Below are positions 24,636 to 32,775 of a stretch of DNA of 64,000 nt, piece after piece; within the stretch, counting starts at the first letter, position 1, and each line of letters starts with the position of its first letter. The notes beneath the pieces are model-generated. The model ran no database searches, was not told the DNA's origin, and saw only the letters and a program-made list of their open reading frames with translations. Origin of the DNA: Conexibacter woesei Iso977N (lineage in GTDB: Bacteria > Actinomycetota > Thermoleophilia > Solirubrobacterales > Solirubrobacteraceae); the NCBI RefSeq assembly GCF_000424625.1, contig NZ_AUKG01000006.1:98420-162419 (forward strand), written 5' to 3'. The translations under genes were made by a program, and so were the position numbers.

Positions 24636-25544
24636 ATGGAGATCCTGCGTACCCCGGACGAGCGGTTCGAGGGGCTTGAGGGCTGGGCTCATGAGAGCCG
24701 GTATGCCGAGGTCGGCGATGGTGGGCTGCGGATGGCCTACGTCGACGAAGGCCCGCGCGACGGGCGCCCGGTGCTGCTGCTGCACGGCGAGCCGTCGTGG
24801 TCGTACCTGTACCGGTCGATGATCGCGCCGCTGGCGGACGCGGGGCTGCGGGTGATCGCGCCGGACCTGATCGGCTTCGGCCGCTCCGACAAGCCGGCCG
24901 CGCGCGAGGACTACACCTACGCGAGCCACATGATGTGGTTGACGCGGCTGGTTGTTGATGTCCTTGACTTGCAGGACGTCACGCTCTTCGGCCAGGACTG
25001 GGGCGGGCTGCTCGGCCTCCGGCTCGCTGCCGAGCAGGAGGACCGGTTCGCCGCGATCGTCGCGTCGAACACGTTCCTGCCGACCGGGGACCGCGACCTC
25101 GGCGAGGGCTTCGAGCGCTGGCGCGACTTCGCGCTGTCGGTCCCGGAGTTCCCGGTCGGCGTGATCGTCAACGGCGGCACCGGCCGCGACCTCAGTCCCG
25201 CCGAGATCGCCGCCTACGACGCGCCGTTCCCGGACGAGTCCTACAAGTCGGGCGCGCGCCGCTTCCCGGCGCTCGTCCCCGCCTCGCCGGAGGACCCGGC
25301 CGCGCCCGCCAACCGCGCGGCCTGGGAGGTCCTCGACCGCTGGCAGAAGCCGTTCGTCTGCGCGTTCGGCGACCAGGACCCGATCACGCGCGGCGCCGAC
25401 CGCGTCCTGCGCGAGCGGATCCCGGGCGCCGCCGGGCAGCCGCACGAGACGCTGACCGGCGCCGCCCACTTCTCGCAGGAGGACGCGGGCCCGCGGCTCG
25501 CGGAGATCGTCCTGGCCGTCGCGGGAGCGACGACGACCGCTTAG
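24636..25544 (+). CDS. haloalkane dehalogenase, HLD-I-like
   Basis: This 302-residue alpha/beta hydrolase matches haloalkane dehalogenases: LHGEPSWSYLYR near the oxyanion site, nucleophile Asp121 next to halide-binding Trp122 (FGQDWGGLLGLR), acid Asp248 (FGDQDPITRG) and base His278 (GAAHFSQEDAG). Having the acid after beta-strand 7 fits subfamily HLD-I (DhlA type). The enzyme would hydrolyse carbon-halogen bonds to alcohol plus halide in the cytoplasm. No haloalcohol dehydrogenase is adjacent; the neighbour is a KAS III gene. Its last 4 nt overlap the convergent FAD oxidase. Confidence 0.82.
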   Translation: MEILRTPDERFEGLEGWAHESRYAEVGDGGLRMAYVDEGPRDGRPVLLLHGEPSWSYLYRSMIAPLADAGLRVIAPDLIGFGRSDKPAAREDYTYASHMMWLTRLVVDVLDLQDVTLFGQDWGGLLGLRLAAEQEDRFAAIVASNTFLPTGDRDLGEGFERWRDFALSVPEFPVGVIVNGGTGRDLSPAEIAAYDAPFPDESYKSGARRFPALVPASPEDPAAPANRAAWEVLDRWQKPFVCAFGDQDPITRGADRVLRERIPGAAGQPHETLTGAAHFSQEDAGPRLAEIVLAVAGATTTA

Positions 25545-26932
25545 TCGTGCCGCCCGGACAGCGCCGAGGCGACCGTCGCCAGACGGCTCGTCCTGGCCGT
25601 CCCGGCCTCCATCTCGCGCCGGTCGGCGGCGCGGTACAACCCGTACACCAACCGCGAGCCGATCCACCGCAGCGGCTCCGGCTCCCAGCGCCGCGCGGCC
25701 TTGCCGACCCACGGCAGCCGCGTCAGCTCCGTGTCGGCGCCGAGCACGAGGTCGCGCAGCGTCCGCCCCGCGAGGTTCGTCGTCGCGACGCCGTTGCCGA
25801 CGTAGCCGCCGGCCATCCCGATGCCGGTCGCCGGGTCCAGCGCGACGGTCGGCGACCAGTCGCGCGGCACGCCGAGCACGCCACACCACGCGTGCTCGAT
25901 CGGGACCTCGCGCAACGCCGGGCCGAACATGTCGCGGACGATCCCGACGAGCTGGTCGATCGTCTGCTGCTGCGTCACGCCGTCGCGGTCGGTCTTGGAC
26001 CCGAAGCGGTACGGCACGCCGCGGCCGCCCAAGGCGATCCGCCCGTCGGCCGTCCGCTGGGCGTACATGTAGGCGTGGGCGCCGTCGCCGAGCAGCTCGG
26101 CGCCCGTCCACCCCACCTGCGCCCAGGTCGCGTCGTCCAGCGGCGCGGTCGCGACCATCGCGGAGTTCAGCGGCAGCCACGTGCGCTTCTGCCCCTCGAT
26201 CCCGGGCGTGAACCCCTCCAGGCACATCAGGACGTGCCGCGCCCGGACCACCGCGCCGCTGTCCGCCACCGCGCGCCCCGGCTCGATCGCGCGCACCGCG
26301 GTCTGCTCGTAGATCCTCACGCCCAGCCGCTCGACCGCCGCCGCCAGCCCCTGCACGAGCTTCGCGGGCTGGACGCGCGCCGCATGCGGCGTGAACCACC
26401 CCGACAGCCCGCCCTCGACGTGCACGCGCGCCGCGACCTCGTCGCGCGTCAAGGCAACCACATCATCTTCGCCGTCGGGCAGCCAGCGCCGGACCGCGGG
26501 CAGGCCGGCCGCCAGCCGCGCCGCCTGCGCGGGGTTGCGCGCGACGGTCAGCATCCCCCGCTTGAGCTGGTCGGCCACGATCCCCTCGGCCTCGCAGACG
26601 CCGAGCACCTCGTCGACGGTCTCCTGCATCGCGCGCGACAGCGCGATCACCGCCGCCTCGCCGTGCCGCGCCGCCATCGCCGGCCGGGAGCCGTTGAACG
26701 CCGACGACAGCCAGCCACCGTTGCGCCCCGAAGCGCCGTAGCCCGCGAACTCGCGCTCGAGCACCACGACCTCCAGCTCCGGCCGCGCGCGCTTGAGGTA
26801 GTAGGCGGTCCACAGCCCCGTGAAGCCGCCGCCGACGATGCAGACGTCGGCCTCCGCGTCGCCGGGCAGCGGCGCGCGCCGCCGCGGGATCGCCGTCGAC
26901 GCGTACCAGAACGAGACTCCGCCGTTGATCAT
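25541..26932 (-). CDS. FAD-dependent amine oxidase of the DAO/PuuB family
   Basis: This 463-residue flavoprotein starts SFWYAST, followed by the FAD-binding ADVCIVGGGFTGLWTAYYLK and the ASGRNGGWLS motif found in PuuB (gamma-glutamylputrescine oxidase) and related DAO-fold enzymes. The C-terminal GMAGGYVGNGVATTNLAGR returns to the FAD. PuuB acts in the same pathway as PuuA-like ligases, so this protein could oxidise gamma-glutamyl amines made by the ligase at 18276-19637, though it is outside that operon. A TGATCATGC direct repeat surrounds its start region (26926-26934 and 26940-26948). Confidence 0.82.
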   Translation of the reverse strand: MINGGVSFWYASTAIPRRRAPLPGDAEADVCIVGGGFTGLWTAYYLKRARPELEVVVLEREFAGYGASGRNGGWLSSAFNGSRPAMAARHGEAAVIALSRAMQETVDEVLGVCEAEGIVADQLKRGMLTVARNPAQAARLAAGLPAVRRWLPDGEDDVVALTRDEVAARVHVEGGLSGWFTPHAARVQPAKLVQGLAAAVERLGVRIYEQTAVRAIEPGRAVADSGAVVRARHVLMCLEGFTPGIEGQKRTWLPLNSAMVATAPLDDATWAQVGWTGAELLGDGAHAYMYAQRTADGRIALGGRGVPYRFGSKTDRDGVTQQQTIDQLVGIVRDMFGPALREVPIEHAWCGVLGVPRDWSPTVALDPATGIGMAGGYVGNGVATTNLAGRTLRDLVLGADTELTRLPWVGKAARRWEPEPLRWIGSRLVYGLYRAADRREMEAGTARTSRLATVASALSGRHD

Positions 26933-26963
26933 GCGCCTCTGATCATGCCGGGCCGGGGCCCGT

Positions 26964-26979
26964 CGGCCTGTACAGGCCG
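26964..26979. repeat. perfect 16-bp palindrome upstream of PuuB-like gene
   Basis: CGGCCTGTACAGGCCG is a perfect palindrome without spacer. It lies in the 57-bp gap between the DUF3237 stop and the FAD oxidase start, both genes reading leftwards. It could be a repressor operator for the oxidase or a compact hairpin; no T-tract follows, which makes an intrinsic terminator less likely. Confidence 0.5.
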
Positions 26980-26989
26980 GGCGCGCCGA

Positions 26990-27454
26990 TCAGGCCAGCG
27001 CGTAGAAGCGGATGCAGACCTGGCCCTGGTCCTCGCGGGCCAGGCCGACGAACACGGTCTCGGCCAGCCAGCGGTGGGCGGGCGCGTCGGTCCGGAAGAC
27101 CGGCGCCGTCCGGTAGTACCACTGCGACGGATCGACCTCCTCGCCCGCGATCAGGCGCTGCTCCACATCCTCGCTCGCGCGCCAGAAGCCGCGGTTGACG
27201 ATGTCGATCAGCGTCCCGTCGGAGGCCCGCAGCAGGTAGCGCGCGTCGAGCTCGGTGGCGTCGCCGCGCTTGGTCGACCAGTCGCCGCCACCGGCGACGA
27301 CGGTCCCCTGCAAGAGGGGACCGTCGACGGTGCCGCCGGTGATCGGCGTGAACCACAGCTCCTCGCCGACCCCGTGGCCGATGCGCTCGCTGGGTGCGAC
27401 GGAGACACGGGCTTCGAAGGCGAACGTCAGCTCGGGATCGGGAAGAGCGGGCAT
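26990..27454 (-). CDS. DUF3237 domain-containing protein
   Basis: This 154-residue protein fills one DUF3237 (UPF0311) domain. It has the family look: LTFAFEARVSVAPSERIG at the start, then ITGGTVDGPLLQGTVVAGGG and a C-terminal half ending TVFVGLAREDQGQVCIRFYA. These small beta-barrel proteins are often encoded beside catabolic genes and have no settled function. The gene follows the CocE/NonD hydrolase by 18 nt in the same direction, so a shared transcript is likely. A GATACT hexamer at 27464-27469, 9 nt ahead of the ATG, could serve as an internal leaderless promoter. Confidence 0.85.
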   Translation of the reverse strand: MPALPDPELTFAFEARVSVAPSERIGHGVGEELWFTPITGGTVDGPLLQGTVVAGGGDWSTKRGDATELDARYLLRASDGTLIDIVNRGFWRASEDVEQRLIAGEEVDPSQWYYRTAPVFRTDAPAHRWLAETVFVGLAREDQGQVCIRFYALA

Positions 27455-27472
27455 GCCGACAACAGTATCAGT

Positions 27473-29149
27473 TTACCTGATGATGCTCAAGGTCAGCACC
27501 GCACCCGCGTCGCCGCCGAGCACGACCGACTGGCGGTTGGGCTCGGTGTCGGCCTCCAGCCAGCGATGGCCGCCGTTGCCGGGGGCCGGGACGAACTCCG
27601 GGAAGTCGCTGCTCGCCAGCGTCAGCCGCAGGCGGTGCCCGGGCGCCAGGCGGTAGGCGGTGTGGCCCATGTCGACGTCCACGCTCGCCGGCTCGGCCGC
27701 GTCGTAGAGCGTGACCTGGCCACGCGCGATCAGGTGCGCCGCGCCGTCCGGAGCCACGTCGGCCAGCCGCGCGAACAGGTCCATCTCGGGACCCGACGAG
27801 GCGATCGTCGCGCGCAGCCCGACCGGCCCCGCGAGCAACAACGATGACTCGGCCACGTCGCCGTCGAAGACAAGGACATCATCTCGCTCGGCCAGCTCGC
27901 GCTCGTCGGGGAACTCGCGCAGGAACTCGAACGCGTTGTCGACCGGCGAGGGCACCGGCGCCTCGGCGTCGTGCGTCCACTCGCGCGCGGTCTCCCCCGG
28001 CTCCGGCACGTCGCGCAGGCGCCCGTCGCTTGACGCGTACAACAACACCGACGCCGCACCCGGCGGCGGCCACGACGGCGCGGCATGCAGCTCGTCCTCG
28101 CCCGCGACCTTCCAGCGCACGCGCGGCAGGTCGCTCGCCGACCCCTGGCCCCGCAGGAAGATGTCGAAGAACTCCAGGGCCGGATCCAGGTAGCGCGGGA
28201 ACATCGCGGCGCGCGCCTGCGCGCTCGTCACCGGGTTGTCGTCCTCGGTGTACGGCACCTTCGCGAACGAGTTGTTCTCGTGGTCGATGTCCTCCAGCAG
28301 CAGCCACTCGTTCAGCGCCCAGGCCGGCCGCTCCGCGACCTGCGCGTGGTCGGCCCACGACCACGGCGCGCAGTTGTCCCACCAGCCGATCGTCATCAAC
28401 ATCGGGATCGCGGGCGCCGCGAACGGGTGCCCGGCCGGGAAGCGCCGCAGCGGCGCGGGCTCCGGCATCGTCAGGTCGTAGGACGGCGAGCGCTCGCCGA
28501 CGGTCTGGAACCAGCGCTCGACCGCGTCGGCGTAGGGCCGCGCGCTCCAGTCCATCTCCCAGTGGTAGGTGTCGTTGGCCTGGAAGTGCGTGACCGGGTA
28601 CAGCCGCCCGACGCCCATCTCGACCTCCGAGGTCCGCTCGCCCGGGCGCCGGACCGGCACGTCGCCGAGCCCCGTCCCGGTCACGCGCGGCGCGATCGCC
28701 CGCAGCGCGGGGTGCGCCGCCGACGCGGCGGCCAGCTGCGTGTAGCCGTAGTACGAGTCGCCCCACATCCCGACCACGCCGTCCGACCACCCCTGCGCGA
28801 CGATCCAGTCGATCGTGTCGTAGCCGTCGTAGGCCTCGTTGATCCACAGGATCGCCTCGCCCTCGGACCGGAACTTCCCGCGCACGTCCTGGGTGACCAC
28901 GCGGTAGCCGCGGTCGACCATGTACGTGGCGATGTCGGGGATGAACGTGTACTCGCCGTTCTTGTCGTACGGCAGCCGGATCAGCACGACCGGGCCGGGC
29001 GGGACCACATCGTCGTCGCCGGCCGGCAGGTACACGTCGGTCGCCAGCCGCACGCCGTCGCGCATCCGGACCATGTGCTCCTCGGCCAGCGGGCCGGGCG
29101 GCCGCGCGGTCAGGCGCTCGAACGGGATCGTCGTCTCGTTGTCCAACAT
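27473..29149 (-). CDS. CocE/NonD family hydrolase (X-Pro dipeptidyl-peptidase S15 type)
   Basis: This 558-residue serine hydrolase has an alpha/beta domain with nucleophile Ser132 (GMWGDSYYGYTQ), an oxyanion-region YDKNGEYT (61-68) and a C-terminal jelly-roll domain from about residue 330, as in cocaine esterase and cephalosporin acylases. Substrates are usually esters or amides of small acids. It lies directly downstream of the Opp/Dpp-type transporter (stop and start touch at 29149/29150), so it probably processes the imported solute in the cytoplasm. No signal peptide is visible. Confidence 0.85.
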   Translation of the reverse strand: MLDNETTIPFERLTARPPGPLAEEHMVRMRDGVRLATDVYLPAGDDDVVPPGPVVLIRLPYDKNGEYTFIPDIATYMVDRGYRVVTQDVRGKFRSEGEAILWINEAYDGYDTIDWIVAQGWSDGVVGMWGDSYYGYTQLAAASAAHPALRAIAPRVTGTGLGDVPVRRPGERTSEVEMGVGRLYPVTHFQANDTYHWEMDWSARPYADAVERWFQTVGERSPSYDLTMPEPAPLRRFPAGHPFAAPAIPMLMTIGWWDNCAPWSWADHAQVAERPAWALNEWLLLEDIDHENNSFAKVPYTEDDNPVTSAQARAAMFPRYLDPALEFFDIFLRGQGSASDLPRVRWKVAGEDELHAAPSWPPPGAASVLLYASSDGRLRDVPEPGETAREWTHDAEAPVPSPVDNAFEFLREFPDERELAERDDVLVFDGDVAESSLLLAGPVGLRATIASSGPEMDLFARLADVAPDGAAHLIARGQVTLYDAAEPASVDVDMGHTAYRLAPGHRLRLTLASSDFPEFVPAPGNGGHRWLEADTEPNRQSVVLGGDAGAVLTLSIIR

Positions 29150-29974
29150 CTAGCTCACGTGCTCCTTCAGGCGCCGGCGCGGCTTCCAGCCGGGGCGCGG
29201 GATCGAGTCGACCAGGCGCTTGGTGTAGGCCTCGGACGGGGCGGTCAGGACCTGCTCGGCGCTGCCGCGCTCGACGATCACGCCCTGGTGCATGACGACG
29301 ACGTCGTCGCAGACCTGGCGGACCACGCCGAGGTCGTGGGAGATGAACAGGAACGCGACGCCGGTCTCGCGCCGGATCCCGGCCAGGACGTTGAGGACCT
29401 GCGCCTGGATCGAGACGTCCAGCGCCGCGACGGCCTCGTCCAAGATCATCAACTTGGGCTGGGCCGCCAGGGCGCGGGCGATCGCCACGCGCTGGCGCTG
29501 GCCGCCGCTGAGACCCCGCGGCCGCGCGCGCGACTGGCGGTCGTCAAGTCCGACGAGGTCGAGCAGTTCTTGAATACGTCGCTCCTCGGCCGCGCGGTCG
29601 AGGTCGAAGTGCAACGACAAGCACTCGCTCAGGCAGGCGCGCACCGACTGGCGCGGGTCCAGCGACAGGTACGGGTCCTGGAAGACCATCTGGATCGCGC
29701 GCCCGCGCCGCTTGCGCTCGGCGCGCGACAGGCGGCCGTGCGACCAGGCCTCGCCGTCGACCGCGATCGTCCCGGCCGTCGGGCGCTCGAGCCCCGCGAT
29801 CATCCGCGCGCAGGTCGTCTTCCCGCTGCCCGACTCCCCCACGATCGCCAGCGCGCCGCCCGCCGGGACCGCGAAGTCGACGCCGTCGACCGCGGTGAAG
29901 ACGTCGTGGCCGAGCGCGTCGGGCCGCTGCACCTTGAAGTCCTTGCGCAGGCCGCTGACCTCCAAGTACCTCAT
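29150..29974 (-). CDS. oligopeptide-type ABC transporter ATPase (OppF-like)
   Basis: This 274-residue ATPase of the Opp/Dpp family shows Walker A GESGSGKTTCARMIAG, Q-loop FQDPYLSLDPR, signature LSGGQRQRVAIARAL and Walker B LMILDEAVAALDV. The Walker B has DEA where DEP is usual, a small substitution still compatible with ATP hydrolysis. It overlaps the OppD-like gene by 4 nt (ATGA), and together they energise the two permease subunits encoded upstream. Confidence 0.87.
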   Translation of the reverse strand: MRYLEVSGLRKDFKVQRPDALGHDVFTAVDGVDFAVPAGGALAIVGESGSGKTTCARMIAGLERPTAGTIAVDGEAWSHGRLSRAERKRRGRAIQMVFQDPYLSLDPRQSVRACLSECLSLHFDLDRAAEERRIQELLDLVGLDDRQSRARPRGLSGGQRQRVAIARALAAQPKLMILDEAVAALDVSIQAQVLNVLAGIRRETGVAFLFISHDLGVVRQVCDDVVVMHQGVIVERGSAEQVLTAPSEAYTKRLVDSIPRPGWKPRRRLKEHVS

Positions 29975-30951
29975 GTCGCGACCACCTGCGCCTCCGCGAA
30001 GTGGCAGGCGGCGCGCCCCGCGCCGCCGCCGACGTCGCGGAGCGCCGGGCGTTGCACCCGGCACACGGCCTCCGCGCGCGGGCAGCGCGGCGCGAACGCG
30101 CACGCGTCGCTCGCCTCGAACGCGCTGATCGGCCGCCCCTCGATCGTCGCCAGCGGCTCGCCGCCCGCGCGCAGCCCCGGCCGCGCGGCGAGCAACGCCA
30201 CCGTGTAGGGGTGCGCCGCGCAGGCGTGCAGCGCGGCGGCGGGCTCGTCCTCGACGATCCGCCCGGCGTACATCACCGCCACGCGGTCGCAGACCGCGGT
30301 GGCGAGCTCGAGGTCGTGGGTGACGAAGACCATCGCCAGCCCGCGCTCGCGGCGCAACTCGTCGAGGATCGCCATCACCTCCTCCTGCGTGGTGACGTCC
30401 AGCGCGGTCGTCGGCTCGTCGGCGAGGATCAGCTTCGGCTCGGCGGCCAGTGCGGCCGCGATCATCACGCGCTGCAGCATCCCGCCCGACAGCTCGAACG
30501 GCCGCTGGCGCAGGCGCCTGCGCGCGTCGGCGATCCCGACGGCGTCCAGCAGCGCCTCGGCGCGGGCCATCGCGGCGCCGCGCTTCTCCCCGCGGACCAG
30601 GACGCGCGCCTCGCAGAGGAAGTCGCCGATCGTCCGCGTCGGGTTGATGTGCGCGCGCGGGTCCTGGAAGACGACCGCGACGTCGGAGGCCAGCCAGCGG
30701 CGCAGCTCGGCGCCCTTCAAGGCCAACACGTCGGTCCCGTCGAAGCGCACGCTCCCGCTCGCGACCGCGCCCCGCGGCAGCAGGTGCACGATCGAGCGCA
30801 AGGTCATGGTCTTGCCCGAGCCCGACTCGCCGACCAGCCCGACCGCCTCGCCGGCGTCCACGTGCAACTCGACGTCGTGGATCACCGGCCGCCTGCCGCC
30901 GTCCGGGCCGGGCAGCTCGACGTGCAGCCCGTCGATCTCCAACAACGACAT
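29971..30951 (-). CDS. oligopeptide-type ABC transporter ATPase (OppD-like)
   Basis: This 326-residue ATPase has Walker A GESGSGKTMTLRS, FQDPRAHINPTRTIG, signature ELSGGMLQRVMIAAALAA and Walker B LILADEPTTALDV. The C-terminal oligopeptide/dipeptide extension carries a Cys-containing segment (ACAFAPRCPRAEAVC) that in relatives binds a [4Fe-4S] cluster. It forms the ATPase pair with the OppF-like protein. It begins directly after the permease stop, so the transporter genes form one transcription unit. Confidence 0.87.
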   Translation of the reverse strand: MSLLEIDGLHVELPGPDGGRRPVIHDVELHVDAGEAVGLVGESGSGKTMTLRSIVHLLPRGAVASGSVRFDGTDVLALKGAELRRWLASDVAVVFQDPRAHINPTRTIGDFLCEARVLVRGEKRGAAMARAEALLDAVGIADARRRLRQRPFELSGGMLQRVMIAAALAAEPKLILADEPTTALDVTTQEEVMAILDELRRERGLAMVFVTHDLELATAVCDRVAVMYAGRIVEDEPAAALHACAAHPYTVALLAARPGLRAGGEPLATIEGRPISAFEASDACAFAPRCPRAEAVCRVQRPALRDVGGGAGRAACHFAEAQVVAT

Positions 30952-31821
30952 CTAGATCACGTCCTCGGCCTCGAACCGCCGCGCGAAGTGCTCGCCGACG
31001 ATGTTGAAGCACACGACTGCTATGACTACGACGAGCGCCGCGTAGAGCGACTGCTGCGGGTTGCCGTCCGGGATCGCGGCCTTGCCGTTGGCCGCCATCA
31101 CGCCCCACTCGGCGGTCGGCGGCTGGATGCCGAGGCCCAGGAACGAGATCGCCGCGAGGTCGAGCATCGCGTAGCCGAAGCCGACCGCGAACTGCACGAA
31201 CATCAGCGGCGCGACGTTCGGGACGATGTGCCTGAAGCAGATCGCCAGGCCGCTGCAGCCCTGGACCCGGAGCGCCTCGACGTAGGGCAGCGAGCGCTGC
31301 TTGACCACCGCGCTGCGCAGGACGCGCGCGATCAGCGGCGTGTAGGCGATCGCCAGCGCGATCACGGGCGCGGTGAAGCCGGCGCCGAAGACCGCGGCGG
31401 CGATGATCGCGATGATCAGCCCCGGGAACGCGAACAGGACGTCGATCAGGCGCGAGATCCCGCCGTCGACCCAGCCGCCGTACCAGCCCGCGACCAGCGC
31501 CAGCGCGGCGCCGAGGGTCGAGGCCAACAACATCACGAAGGCCGGCCCGGCCAGCGACGGGCGCGCGCCGTAGATCAACCGCGACAACAGGTCCCGGCCT
31601 GTGTCGTCGGTGCCGAGCAGGTGGTCGCTCGAGGACCCCAGGAACACGTTGATGGGGTCGATCGCGTTCGGGTCGTGCGGCGCGACGAGCGGCGCGAAGA
31701 CCGCCGCGAGGACCAACAGCACGCAGATGGTCCCGGCCACGACGACCAACGGACCGAACGACGAGAACCGCGTGGCGATCCTCGACCGCGCGTGGACGCG
31801 CGGTGCGGGCAGGACGCTCAT
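30952..31821 (-). CDS. ABC transporter permease (DppC/OppC-like)
   Basis: This 289-residue inner-membrane subunit has an N-terminal helix (FGPLVVVAGTICVLLVLAAV), the family's HLLGTDDTGRDLLSRLIYGA loop and the EAA-type coupling motif near VEALRVQGCSG. About six helices are visible. It pairs with the DppB-like permease encoded 2 nt upstream to form the channel for a peptide-like solute. A cytoplasmic tail, HFARRFEAEDVI, closes the protein. Confidence 0.87.
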   Translation of the reverse strand: MSVLPAPRVHARSRIATRFSSFGPLVVVAGTICVLLVLAAVFAPLVAPHDPNAIDPINVFLGSSSDHLLGTDDTGRDLLSRLIYGARPSLAGPAFVMLLASTLGAALALVAGWYGGWVDGGISRLIDVLFAFPGLIIAIIAAAVFGAGFTAPVIALAIAYTPLIARVLRSAVVKQRSLPYVEALRVQGCSGLAICFRHIVPNVAPLMFVQFAVGFGYAMLDLAAISFLGLGIQPPTAEWGVMAANGKAAIPDGNPQQSLYAALVVVIAVVCFNIVGEHFARRFEAEDVI

Positions 31822-31823
31822 GC

Positions 31824-32771
31824 CTAGGCCCCCTTCCGGGCCAGGCGCGGGTCCAGGGCCACGTTGATGACGTCGGCGACCGTGCTCGTCACGACGAACG
31901 CCGTGACCATGATCAGCGCAAGTGCTTGCACAACGGCGAGGTCGTGCTTGCCCGCGCTGTCGACCAGCAGCGAGCCGATGCCGTTGATGCCGAACGCCTG
32001 CTCGGCGACCGCGGTCCCGGCGATCAGCCCCGCGATCGTCAGGCCGCTCACGGTCAGGATCGGCGCGGCGGCGTTGCGCAGCACGTGGCGGCGCACGATC
32101 TGCGGGAACGCGATCCCGCGGCTGCGCGCGGTGTCGACGTGCTCGGAGCGCAGCTCGGTGGCCACGCTCGTGCGCGTGATCCGCGCGACGTAGGCGATGT
32201 AGGTGAACGCCAGCGCGACCGCCGGCAGGGTCAGGTGCTTGATCTTGTCGGTGAAGCCGTCGCCGCTGCCGAAGACCGGGAACCACGTCAGCTTGGTCGA
32301 GAAGATCCAGATCAGCAGGATCGCCATGACGAACGTGGGCGTCGCCATCGCGATCGTGGTGATCGTCGTCACGGCGGTCCCGACGGCACCCCCGCGGAGG
32401 CCCGCGAGGATGCCGAGGGACACGCCGAGCAGGAGGATCAGCAGCGCGCTGTAGACCACCAACATGACGGTCGTCCAGATGCGCGCGCCGATCAGGCTCA
32501 TCACCGAGGAGCGGAAGACCACCGACTGCCCGAAGTCGCCACGCACCGCGTGGCTGGCCCAGTGCCAGTACTGCGACAGGAACGGGTCGTCGAGGTGGTA
32601 CTCCCTGTGGATCTCCGCGATCACCGCCGGGTTGGGCTTGCCCCCACCCACCAGCAGCGTGGCCGGATCGCCCGGGGCGATGGCCAGCGCGCCGTAGATG
32701 ACGATGCTGGCGACGACCAACGTCGCCAGCAGCGCCACCAGGCGGCGCCCGATGAAGAGCGCGATCGTCAT
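31824..32771 (-). CDS. ABC transporter permease (DppB/OppB-like)
   Basis: This 315-residue membrane subunit has a first helix from MTIALFIGRRLVALLATLVV, the LDDPFLSQYWHWASHAVRGD periplasmic loop typical of DppB/OppB, and the EAA loop near DTARSRGIAFPQI. Six helices are expected. The solute cannot be specified; family substrates include di- and oligopeptides, nickel, opines and small amides. It follows the lipoprotein gene by 4 nt and precedes the second permease. Confidence 0.87.
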   Translation of the reverse strand: MTIALFIGRRLVALLATLVVASIVIYGALAIAPGDPATLLVGGGKPNPAVIAEIHREYHLDDPFLSQYWHWASHAVRGDFGQSVVFRSSVMSLIGARIWTTVMLVVYSALLILLLGVSLGILAGLRGGAVGTAVTTITTIAMATPTFVMAILLIWIFSTKLTWFPVFGSGDGFTDKIKHLTLPAVALAFTYIAYVARITRTSVATELRSEHVDTARSRGIAFPQIVRRHVLRNAAAPILTVSGLTIAGLIAGTAVAEQAFGINGIGSLLVDSAGKHDLAVVQALALIMVTAFVVTSTVADVINVALDPRLARKGA

Positions 32772-32775
32772 GGCC

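Noticed and set aside
24636..25544. Epoxide hydrolase instead of haloalkane dehalogenase
   Set aside because: Trp directly after the nucleophile and the HGEPSWSYLYR loop are halide-binding features; no clear cap tyrosine pair of epoxide hydrolases was recognised.
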